The position numbers and the translations under genes were made by a program. From the NCBI GenBank assembly GCA_938014915.1, contig CALLQQ010000114.1:1-23007 (forward strand): a stretch of DNA of 23,007 bases, given 5' to 3'. The notes beneath the pieces are model-generated. The model saw only the letters and a program-made list of their open reading frames with translations, made no database searches and was not told where the DNA came from. The stretch is from an uncultured Clostridia bacterium (lineage in GTDB: Bacteria > Bacillota > Clostridia > Oscillospirales > Ruminococcaceae). Within the stretch, counting starts at the first letter, position 1. The number at the start of each line of letters is the position of its first letter. Positions 1-7,111 of this stretch are shown here, one piece after another.

Positions 1-600
1 AGGGTGCTTACTTCATCAGGAACAGATGCTTACAGCGCATATTCGGCGGCAATCGGATCGCTCAAGGGACCACGCCATGGCGGTGCAAACATAAAAGTTA
101 TGGAAATGCTTGAACACGCAAAGAATGACATAACGAATTGGGAAGATGATGGCGAAGTTGCCGATTTTATTAATAAGATAATCAAGGGCGAGGCGGGCGA
201 CCGATCCGGCTTAGTATACGGTATGGGTCATGCTGTATATACTATATCCGATCCGAGAACGAGGATTTTGAAAGAAAATGCTATGCGACTTGCAAAAGGG
301 ACTGAATTCGAGTCAGAGTTCAAATTGCTTGATAAAATTGAACAACTAACACCAGAGGTTTTTGCAAATTGCAGGGGTGACATTAAAGAGATATGTGCTA
401 ATGTAGATATGTATTCGGGACTTGTTTATAAAATGCTGAATATACCAGCGGATTTATACACTCCGCTATTTGCAGTGGCGAGAATGCCGGGCTGGTGTGC
501 GCATCGACTAGAAGAAATTATTACTGGCAAACGCATTATGCGTCCAGCTTATAAGACTGTTGTAAAAAATAAAAAATACGTTTCTATAAAAGATAGGTAA
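1..600 (+). CDS. gltA: Citrate synthase, C-terminal part (5' end outside window)
   Basis: Condenses acetyl-CoA with oxaloacetate to citrate in the cytoplasm (entry to the oxidative TCA branch and glutamate synthesis). The reading frame is open from base 1, so the N-terminal half lies to the left of the window; the in-frame GTG at 4 is internal. The three catalytic elements of the family are visible: His in GPRHGGAN (residue 26 of this fragment), His in GMGHAVYT followed by SDPR (residue 77), and Asp in ANVDMYSG (residue 136). The late segment PLFAVARMPGWCAHRLEE and a terminal RP-A-Y match the C-terminal end of dimeric Gram-positive citrate synthases. A 2-methylcitrate synthase cannot be excluded from this half alone. 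A hairpin follows the stop at 609-639. Confidence 0.93.
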   Translation, partial: RVLTSSGTDAYSAYSAAIGSLKGPRHGGANIKVMEMLEHAKNDITNWEDDGEVADFINKIIKGEAGDRSGLVYGMGHAVYTISDPRTRILKENAMRLAKGTEFESEFKLLDKIEQLTPEVFANCRGDIKEICANVDMYSGLVYKMLNIPADLYTPLFAVARMPGWCAHRLEEIITGKRIMRPAYKTVVKNKKYVSIKDR

Positions 601-608
601 TACATAAA

Positions 609-639
609 TTATCCCCTCTATATTAAGTGGAGGGGATAA
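609..639 (+). other. Inverted repeat after citrate synthase gene
   Basis: TTATCCCCTC (609-618) pairs perfectly with GAGGGGATAA (630-639), extended inward by a G-U and an A-U pair, leaving a 7-nt loop. No T-tract follows, so it is not a standard Rho-independent terminator. It may stabilise the 3' end of the citrate synthase transcript or act as a weak terminator. Confidence 0.5.
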
Positions 640-662
640 GTCAAAAGAAGTGAGGATATAAA

Positions 663-1568
663 ATGCGAATTGATAGAAGAGCCGTTAAATATATATACTG
701 CGCCTCTGTTCTATTAGCTGTTGCAATTAGGATAATTCAACTTCAGTATGTTGTAGATGAGGTAACGGGGTTTTATAAAAGCACAAGCACATTAACAAAG
801 GCTCTGCCGATTATTATAATTGCAAGCATAGCACTAATTATGCTTGTTACGATTATTGGTAGTTCAAGGAATATACAAGGCGATACCGCAATTCGGCAAA
901 ATCCCTTTCTTGCTGATATTGATGAAATTGCAAGTGAGAGCGGCTTTATTACCGGGATTTCATCAATATGCATAAGTGTTCTGCTCGCCTTTGAAGTGGT
1001 GAATCTGTATCAAGGATTAACTCCAATGGGCAATGCGTCAATGCCATATCTCGCCGACTTAGTCTATATTATATTTACCTTGCTAACCGCATTCATATTC
1101 ATGCGACTTGGAATTATAGGCATGAGGAAGATGCCAATATCAAGGAATATGGGTTATTCATTGCTTATTCCTGTTATATGGCTAACAATCAGATCAACTG
1201 TGCTATTCATGGATTTAATTGTGATTACTTCCGTTTCGCAGAATTTGCTACAACTGCTTAGCACACTTGGGATGTTGCTTATGATATCAGCATCTAGGCT
1301 TTTTTCAGGATTCGAAAAAAGAACTACCCGACTCAAGCTTATAATAATCGGACTGTCGAGTTCCCTGATAAACTTTGTATCGGCAGTTCCTTTATTGCTA
1401 ACCAACGGGAGGGAAAGCACTGCCAATACATCTATATTAGCGGTGGACATCCTACTTGCGGTATTTGCAGCAAGCATTGTCAATATGCTATTAGGGCAGG
1501 ATAGGGTAATTCCGATAGCGGTGGAAAGCGTCACGGAACAAATCGACATAGATGAAAATGAGTTTTAA
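663..1568 (+). CDS. Multi-pass membrane protein of unknown function
   Basis: I do not recognise this 301-residue protein. It is strongly hydrophobic, with about eight probable transmembrane segments, roughly at residues 9-28, 45-65, 93-115, 125-148, 162-180, 182-212 (probably two), 224-245 and 255-276. Short charged linkers such as RFEKRTTRLK-type loops lie between them. The N-terminus starts with basic residues (MRIDRRAVK) and the C-terminus is a short acidic tail ending IDIDENEF. No catalytic motif is visible. The ATG is preceded by GTGAGG at about 649-654. It lies between the citrate synthase gene and the lipoprotein/two-component module, with no promoter that I can identify; it may be read through from upstream. 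Coding status is well supported by length and start, function is not. Confidence 0.75.
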   Translation: MRIDRRAVKYIYCASVLLAVAIRIIQLQYVVDEVTGFYKSTSTLTKALPIIIIASIALIMLVTIIGSSRNIQGDTAIRQNPFLADIDEIASESGFITGISSICISVLLAFEVVNLYQGLTPMGNASMPYLADLVYIIFTLLTAFIFMRLGIIGMRKMPISRNMGYSLLIPVIWLTIRSTVLFMDLIVITSVSQNLLQLLSTLGMLLMISASRLFSGFEKRTTRLKLIIIGLSSSLINFVSAVPLLLTNGRESTANTSILAVDILLAVFAASIVNMLLGQDRVIPIAVESVTEQIDIDENEF

Positions 1569-1640
1569 TATGGAAAAGATAACAATATATAAAGAGATTG
1601 AAGAATTTATCAAATATAACTTTTAAAAATATAAATTTTA

Positions 1641-1649
1641 TGTTATAAT
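1641..1649 (+). promoter_or_regulatory. Extended -10 promoter for lipoprotein/two-component operon
   Basis: TGTTATAAT gives a perfect TATAAT (1644-1649) with the TGn extension. The -35 position (about 1621-1626, TTTTAA) is poor, as is common for extended -10 promoters. Transcription would start at about 1655-1657, inside the palindrome at 1651-1670. Confidence 0.6.
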
Positions 1650-1650
1650 T

Positions 1651-1670
1651 GGCTAGATAGCTATCTAGCC
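1651..1670. repeat. Perfect 20-bp palindrome at transcription start (candidate operator)
   Basis: GGCTAGATAGCTATCTAGCC is its own reverse complement with no spacer. It begins 2 bases after the -10 box, so it covers the predicted start site. This is a typical position for a repressor operator. It could also form a cruciform, or a hairpin at the very 5' end of the mRNA. The following AATTTGCTTTT is a weak T-rich tract, so a terminator is a less likely reading. Confidence 0.6.
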
Positions 1671-1712
1671 AATTTGCTTTTAGAGGATTTATTTTTTGGG
1701 GGGATGAGTAGA

Positions 1713-3035
1713 TTGAGAATAAAGGCATTAATAGCATGCCTATGCACAGCTGTGCTACTTTGCTCATGCTCCTTTAATCTTGGCATTGAGGGGCTAATGT
1801 TACCGCCGAGACTAACCGATGAGCAGAATGAAATTTATGCAGCATTGCAAAGAGTGACGGACAGCAACATTAAACTCAAATATCCTAGAACGGGCGAATA
1901 TCGCTCAGCCTTCGTACTTGTTAATCTTGATGACGATGCAGAGGATGAGGCTGTAGTATTTTATGAAGAAACATTGCCCGGCGCTAAAGATAGCTCACTT
2001 AGGATAAATATTCTTGATAAAGAGGACGGCAAGTGGAAGTCCGTCTATAAAATTGAAGGAACAGGAACGGATATTGATAAAGCGATTTTCTCAACGCTTG
2101 GTAATGGTGACGAAATCTATATGATAATTGGATTTTCAGCATTGGGGCAGGCGGAGAAAGTTGTAAAAGTATATAGATATTCTGATCTTGTATCGGGACC
2201 AGTATATGAGGGCACCTATTCGATAATGGAGGTGCTAGATATTGACGATAGCGGAACAAGTGAAATAGTTCTCATATCGGGCAATACCGCTAGTCAAACT
2301 GCAACCGCTAAATTATTGCAAAAAACCGATAATGGCGTTGAGATCACGCATGAGGTTGAAATGGATACGAAATCCACCGATTATATCAACGTCACTAGGG
2401 GGAACCTTAGCGAAGATAAACTAGGATTATTCATCGATTCGGATAGAGGAACAAATTTAACCACGACTGAAGTTCTAGTTTATGATGATGGTTTAAAGAA
2501 CATCGTATATAACCCGCTTTTCGATAATACGGAGATGTTCCTGCGTGTAACGGGTAATGTATCTACCGATATTGATAAGGACGGTATTGTTGAAATTCCT
2601 TCAACTAGCCTCTTCCCTGGATATGAAAAGGAAGATAAAAACAAACAAGTTCATGCTACTACCTGGTATGTGTGGGATGCACAGGAACATAAGTTTGTTA
2701 AGAAGCATTATAGCTATTATAATTTTAATAATGGTTATGTATTCATGCTACCAAAAAGATGGAGCGGAAAAGTAACGGTAAAACGTGCTAGCGAATCAAA
2801 TGAAATAGTTTTCTATAAATTTGATGGTGAAATGACAGATGATATGATAGAATTAATGCGCATTAGAGTATCGAATAGAACTGAAGATAATAGGGGGAAG
2901 AACCTCGGGTATAGGGCGATTACGGCTTTTGGTCAGAATGAATATCTAGTGAAGATTACAGATAATGAGGACGAACCATTAGTTCCTACTATGAGCGAGG
3001 TAACGCATAGTTTTATATTGTTAAATCAGGAGTAA
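1713..3035 (+). CDS. Lipoprotein with Asp-rich FG-GAP/VCBS-like repeats
   Basis: Predicted surface lipoprotein, about 440 residues. I choose the TTG at 1713 because a G-rich ribosome binding site (GGGGGGATGA, from 1698) ends at a proper distance and because it gives a typical signal peptide: MRIKALIACLCTAVLL then the lipobox L-C-S-C. The in-frame ATG at 1704 is the alternative, but the G-run would then touch the start codon. The mature protein contains several Asp-rich turns like calcium-binding beta-propeller repeats (VNLDDDAEDEAVVFY, LDIDDSGTSEIVLIS, TDIDKDGIVEIPSTS), then a C-terminal mixed domain with no recognised motif. It is the first gene of a set with the response regulator and histidine kinase downstream (27-39 bp gap), which suggests an extracytoplasmic partner or target of that system. 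The function itself is inference. Confidence 0.8.
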   Translation: MRIKALIACLCTAVLLCSCSFNLGIEGLMLPPRLTDEQNEIYAALQRVTDSNIKLKYPRTGEYRSAFVLVNLDDDAEDEAVVFYEETLPGAKDSSLRINILDKEDGKWKSVYKIEGTGTDIDKAIFSTLGNGDEIYMIIGFSALGQAEKVVKVYRYSDLVSGPVYEGTYSIMEVLDIDDSGTSEIVLISGNTASQTATAKLLQKTDNGVEITHEVEMDTKSTDYINVTRGNLSEDKLGLFIDSDRGTNLTTTEVLVYDDGLKNIVYNPLFDNTEMFLRVTGNVSTDIDKDGIVEIPSTSLFPGYEKEDKNKQVHATTWYVWDAQEHKFVKKHYSYYNFNNGYVFMLPKRWSGKVTVKRASESNEIVFYKFDGEMTDDMIELMRIRVSNRTEDNRGKNLGYRAITAFGQNEYLVKITDNEDEPLVPTMSEVTHSFILLNQE

Positions 3036-3074
3036 TAAAATAAGGTTTCAAACCGGAAAGGTATGGATATTATA

Positions 3075-3770
3075 ATGAGAAGAATTCTTGTTTGTGAGGA
3101 TGAGGAAGTAATACGTGATTTCGTCGTGATAAACTTAAAAAGAGCGGGTTATACCGTTGTAGATGTTGACTCGGGGGAGAAAGCGCTAGAAGTATTTGAT
3201 AATGAAAACGGTAATTTCGATGTTGCGCTGCTCGATATTATGATGCCCGGCATAGATGGATTCACCGTATGTAAGAAATTGCGTGAAAAGAGCAGCACGC
3301 TAGGCATTATAATGTTAACCGCCAAAACACAAGAAATGGATAAGGTGAGCGGGCTAATGATAGGCGCCGATGACTATGTCACAAAGCCATTCAGCCCTTC
3401 CGAATTGCTAGCTAGGGTTGATGCTATTTATCGTCGTGTAACAATGACGGAGAAAAAGACAGAGGAAATCAAAGATATTGTATCGGGTCCATTTGTCTTA
3501 AATCCTAAGAGCAGAACAATTACTAAGAATGGTGAACCTATCGACTTAACTCAGGTTGAATATCAAATTATGGAGTATTTTCTGGGCAATCAGAATACGG
3601 CTCTTGACAGAACAAGTATCCTCAATCATATATGGGGTGAGGGATATTTTGGTGATGATAAGATAGTTGATGTTAATATAAGAAGACTTAGAATGAAAAT
3701 TGAGGATGAACCTTCAAATCCTAAATTCATATTGACTATTTGGGGATATGGCTATAAGTGGAATGCATGA
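3075..3770 (+). CDS. OmpR/PhoB-family response regulator
   Basis: DNA-binding response regulator of 231 residues. The receiver domain is complete: acidic pair E8-D9-E10, phospho-acceptor D54 in LLDIMMPG, T82 in MLTAK and K104 in VTKPF. A winged-helix OmpR effector domain follows (about residues 130-231), ending in the family-typical VDVNIRRLRMKIEDEP...ILTIWGYGYKW. I prefer the ATG at 3075 (MRRILVCEDEE) over the in-frame ATG at 3063, because the AAAGG element at 3057-3061 would leave only one base before 3063 but gives an acceptable distance to 3075, and the family N-terminus fits. Paired with the histidine kinase 41 bp downstream; the preceding lipoprotein gene is the likely co-regulated partner. 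The regulon cannot be told from the sequence. Confidence 0.93.
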   Translation: MRRILVCEDEEVIRDFVVINLKRAGYTVVDVDSGEKALEVFDNENGNFDVALLDIMMPGIDGFTVCKKLREKSSTLGIIMLTAKTQEMDKVSGLMIGADDYVTKPFSPSELLARVDAIYRRVTMTEKKTEEIKDIVSGPFVLNPKSRTITKNGEPIDLTQVEYQIMEYFLGNQNTALDRTSILNHIWGEGYFGDDKIVDVNIRRLRMKIEDEPSNPKFILTIWGYGYKWNA

Positions 3771-3811
3771 TTTCCTTATAGGAATACTGTATTGAAAGGG
3801 GAGTTTGCAAA

Positions 3812-5284
3812 TTGGGTAGAAGAAGTATTACAAAGCGCTGGCTAATAAATAGTGTTGGCGTAATATTTTTACTACTTGTAGTTGTCGATATAGCGGCAGC
3901 GTATTTTATCCAAAACTATTATTACAACTCTGTCAAGCAGTATTTAAATTCTAGAATGAATGTTATATCAAGTGTTATGCTACGTCACTCACAGGATGCC
4001 GGAACTAACTTCGCGGCGGAGGTTAGAAATATGGTAGAAGGATTTGAAGAGAAGGAAAGCATGGAATTAATGGCGGTGAATAAAAGCGGGAGAGTTGTCC
4101 TAACTTCAAGCGGATTTTCTGCATCTGGGGTGATGGATATGCCCGACTATCGTCAAGCAATTGAGTCGGAGGGTAGCAGCAGAACGGGCTATCAAGTGGG
4201 GAAGCTTGCGAACGGTGAGAAGATAATGGCAATATCGGTGCTAGTCCCCGAAAATCAAAGTGGATACAGCGCAATGCGCCTTGTCGTATCACTTGTAGAG
4301 GTTGATCGGCAGATAAAAGCACTCGTTATAGCGATAACTATCGGGTGTGCCTGCATACTTGGGCTGATGATGTTTTCTGGATTTTACTTTATCAAATCGA
4401 TAGTTATACCCGTACGCCAAATTGGCATTACTGCAAGGAGGCTTGCGGTTGGGGATTTCTCTGTTAGAATCGACAAGAGAAGTGATGATGAAATTGGCGA
4501 ACTATGTGATATAATTAACTATATGGCGGATGAATTGTCTAGTGCCGAGCAGGTGAAGAATGATTTTATTTCATCTGTATCGCACGAATTGAGGACGCCC
4601 CTGACAGCGATAAAAGGTTGGGCTGAAACACTTGACGATATAGACGATCAGGAAACAATAAAAAAGGGAATGAGGGTAATTTCGGGCGAATCAGAAAGAC
4701 TATCCTCAATGGTAGAAGAATTGCTTGACTTTTCCCGTATCCAGAATGGGCGATTCAATATGCTCAAGTCCAATATGGATATTTTAGCGGAACTCGGTGA
4801 AGCAGTATTGATTTATCAGGAAAAAGCTAGACGTGAGAACATAGAGATTATATATAATGAGCCTGAGTTACTGCCGTTCATACATGGTGATAAGAATAGG
4901 CTAAGACAGGTGTTTATCAATGTTATTGATAATGCGATTAAGTATTCAGATGCTGGCGGTTGTGTTACTATCGAGGCAGCGGAGAAGGGCGCATATATAG
5001 AAATTATAGTTAGCGATACGGGTTGCGGCATTAGCGTGGCGGATCTACCGAGGATTAAGACGAAGTTCTTTAAGGCGAATCACACTAGACGCGGTTCCGG
5101 TATCGGGCTTGCGGTTGCTGAGGAGATTATTTCTATGCACGATGGCATACTTTCAATAGATAGTATAGAGGGTGTCGGTACGACGGTTACGATCGAGATA
5201 CCTATTAACCTTAAAAAAGGCGAAACAAAACCTCTTGAAATCGCAATACCCGATTCAAAGGAAAGGACTGACACGAATGAGTGA
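3812..5284 (+). CDS. Membrane sensor histidine kinase (HAMP-HisKA-HATPase)
   Basis: Partner kinase of the upstream regulator, 490 residues. It starts with TTG; the strong AAAGGGGAG at 3795-3803 lies 8 bases upstream, and no better start exists. Order of parts: a first membrane helix (about 12-34), an extracytoplasmic region of about 130 residues with a Cache/PAS-like pattern (MAVNKSGRVVLTS..., GYQVGKLANGEKIMAISVLV), a second helix (about 170-195), a HAMP linker (about 196-250), a dimerisation/phospho-acceptor domain with H258 in SHELRTPLTAIKG, and an ATPase domain with N374 in NVIDNAIKYS, DTGCGI and the GSGIGLAV G-box. All catalytic residues are present. The architecture resembles PhoR/ResE-type kinases. 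The ligand is unknown. Its stop overlaps the start of the DUF1385 gene by 8 bases. Confidence 0.93.
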   Translation: MGRRSITKRWLINSVGVIFLLLVVVDIAAAYFIQNYYYNSVKQYLNSRMNVISSVMLRHSQDAGTNFAAEVRNMVEGFEEKESMELMAVNKSGRVVLTSSGFSASGVMDMPDYRQAIESEGSSRTGYQVGKLANGEKIMAISVLVPENQSGYSAMRLVVSLVEVDRQIKALVIAITIGCACILGLMMFSGFYFIKSIVIPVRQIGITARRLAVGDFSVRIDKRSDDEIGELCDIINYMADELSSAEQVKNDFISSVSHELRTPLTAIKGWAETLDDIDDQETIKKGMRVISGESERLSSMVEELLDFSRIQNGRFNMLKSNMDILAELGEAVLIYQEKARRENIEIIYNEPELLPFIHGDKNRLRQVFINVIDNAIKYSDAGGCVTIEAAEKGAYIEIIVSDTGCGISVADLPRIKTKFFKANHTRRGSGIGLAVAEEIISMHDGILSIDSIEGVGTTVTIEIPINLKKGETKPLEIAIPDSKERTDTNE

Positions 5285-6221
5285 ACAAAAGGTTTGTCAT
5301 AAGTCCAAGATTGGTGGTCAAGCACTAATTGAGGGAATAATGATGAGGGGAATTGACTATTCTTCTATGGCAGTAAGACTCCCCAGTGGGGAAATTGATT
5401 TAGAAAAATGGAGTATTAAAAATGGCAAAAATGCTCCCTGGTATAGAAAAACACCATTTGTAAGGGGGATTTTCAACCTCATTACTTCAATGGTGGAGGG
5501 TTATAAATGCCTTTCAAAATCGGCAGAAATATCAGCAGAAGCCGAAGAAGAGGAATTAACGGATTTTGAAAAGAAGTTAGATAAAATATTCGGCGACAAA
5601 CTCATGGTAATCGTGACTGTATTCGCAACAATAGTCGGTGTCGCTCTAGCTGTTGGATTGTTCATATTCCTGCCCACACTACTAATTTGGCTACTGGGCA
5701 GAGTTATTCCAATTAGTGGCGTGGGTAAAGCAGTTTTTGAAGGAGCGCTAAAAATTGCCCTTTTAATCGGGTACATGGCATTAACTTCACTACTTAAAGA
5801 CATCAGACGCACATATGAATATCACGGTGCAGAACATAAAACAATTGCCTGTTATGAGGGCGGGGAAGAATTAACGGTGGAGAACGTGAAGAAGTATTCA
5901 CGATTCCATCCGAGATGCGGAACAAGTTTCCTATTAATTGTGATGGTGGTGGGCATCGCAGTATTTGCATTTGTGACGTTAAGCAATCCAGTAGCGAGAT
6001 TCGCATTAAGAATTGCACTAATGCCCGTTGTAGTCGGCGTGTCGTATGAGATTATTCGCATCGCTGGCAGGTATCAGAATATTGTAACTAAAATTATTTC
6101 CGCTCCTGGAATGGCGTTGCAACGGCTCACAACGAGGGAGCCCGATGACGGGCAAATTGAAGTTGCCATAACTGCATTAGCGGCAGTAATACCTGAAAAT
6201 ATCGAGGACGATCAATGGTAG
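5277..6221 (+). CDS. DUF1385 (YqhQ-like) membrane protein
   Basis: Conserved Firmicutes membrane protein of unknown biochemical function, 314 residues. It is recognised by its conserved blocks: IGGQALIEGIMMRG near the N-terminus, YEYHGAEHKTIACYE in the middle and FHPRCGTSFL, with His/Cys residues that could bind a metal. About four hydrophobic segments are visible: two around residues 104-165, and two around 205-255. The ATG at 5277 is chosen because AAAGGAAAGGA lies just upstream and the conserved N-terminus begins there; longer in-frame versions would only add sequence that belongs to the kinase gene. It overlaps the kinase stop (ATGAGTGA) and its own end overlaps prmC by 7 bases, so translation of the three genes is probably coupled. 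Placement next to prmC is usual in Clostridia; placement behind a sensor kinase is less clearly so. Confidence 0.88.
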   Translation: MSEQKVCHKSKIGGQALIEGIMMRGIDYSSMAVRLPSGEIDLEKWSIKNGKNAPWYRKTPFVRGIFNLITSMVEGYKCLSKSAEISAEAEEEELTDFEKKLDKIFGDKLMVIVTVFATIVGVALAVGLFIFLPTLLIWLLGRVIPISGVGKAVFEGALKIALLIGYMALTSLLKDIRRTYEYHGAEHKTIACYEGGEELTVENVKKYSRFHPRCGTSFLLIVMVVGIAVFAFVTLSNPVARFALRIALMPVVVGVSYEIIRIAGRYQNIVTKIISAPGMALQRLTTREPDDGQIEVAITALAAVIPENIEDDQW

Positions 6222-7078
6222 ACCTTCGCTTAAAAGAGGCAAGAACTATTATCGCAAAAGAACTCCAGCGTAGTGGAATTGATACTCCCGAACTTGAGGC
6301 TGATTACATAATCACCCATGTATGCGATATTGATATGGTGCACTTATTTGTTGATAGTAGTAGAATTCTTACCAGCGATGAAGTCAACAAGATTTCGGAT
6401 ATAGTAAAAATGCGTGCTGGCGGCAAGCCATTGCAATATATAATCGGCGAATGGGAATTCTACTCCATGCCCTTCCTAGTGGGGGAGGGGGTACTAATCC
6501 CAAGACCCGATACGGAAGTTTTAGTAGATAGGGCGATAGACATTCTAAATGCGCGCGGTGGCAAACCCGTCGTAGCGGATTTATGCAGCGGGAGTGGTTG
6601 CATTGCAATTGCAATAAAGAAGAATGTGCCCAGTGCTAGAGTTATTGCTGTTGAGTATTCACCAAAAGCAGTGGAATACCTGATAAAGAATAAGGCAAGG
6701 AACAACGTAAATATTGAAGAAGTTGTAGCCGATGTATGCAGGGAATCCACATTGGGGGGAATGCCAATTTTCGATATGGTGGTGGCGAATCCTCCTTATC
6801 TAAATAAAAATGATATAGATAATTTGCAAAGAGAAGTCACATTTGAACCACGTGAAGCTTTATATGCTAGTAGCGATGGGCTGAAGTTTTATAGAGAAAT
6901 TACATCTATTTGGACTGAGCAAATTAAACATGGGGGCACATTAATGTACGAAATAGGGCAGGGGCAACATGATGATGTGCGGAAAATTATGCTTGATAAT
7001 GGCATCACCAATATTAAATTCGAGGAAGATATGAATGGCATTATCCGATTAGTATACGGACGAATTAATAGAGAATAA
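6215..7078 (+). CDS. prmC: Release factor N5-glutamine methyltransferase PrmC
   Basis: Methylates the Gln of the GGQ loop of peptide-chain release factors RF1/RF2, using S-adenosylmethionine, in the cytoplasm. The 287-residue length is normal. The N-terminal helical domain that contacts the release factor (about 1-75) ends in GKPLQYIIGEWEFYSMPF, and the substrate loop continues with VLIPRPDTEVLVD. The methyltransferase fold shows the SAM-binding motif VADLCSGSGCIAIAI and the catalytic NPPY at residues 192-195. In most family members motif I reads DLGTGSG; here it is DLCSGSG, a known type of variant. The ATG lies inside the last codons of the DUF1385 gene. A 33-bp gap with GGAGGAAG leads to recA. 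Confidence 0.95.
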   Translation: MVDLRLKEARTIIAKELQRSGIDTPELEADYIITHVCDIDMVHLFVDSSRILTSDEVNKISDIVKMRAGGKPLQYIIGEWEFYSMPFLVGEGVLIPRPDTEVLVDRAIDILNARGGKPVVADLCSGSGCIAIAIKKNVPSARVIAVEYSPKAVEYLIKNKARNNVNIEEVVADVCRESTLGGMPIFDMVVANPPYLNKNDIDNLQREVTFEPREALYASSDGLKFYREITSIWTEQIKHGGTLMYEIGQGQHDDVRKIMLDNGITNIKFEEDMNGIIRLVYGRINRE

Positions 7079-7111
7079 GAAATCGCTTATCATATGAATG
7101 GAGGAAGTTAA

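Noticed and set aside
609..639. Hairpin after citrate synthase as a Rho-independent terminator
   Set aside because: No T-tract follows the stem; kept only as an inverted repeat.
1570..1626. Small open frame of 18 codons (MEKITIYKEIEEFIKYNF) just after the membrane protein gene
   Set aside because: No ribosome binding site, very A/T-rich, and directly ahead of a promoter; length is within chance.
3772..3784. Short dyad TTCC-N5-GGAA between response regulator and kinase genes
   Set aside because: Only 4-bp arms; expected by chance and with no second copy near.
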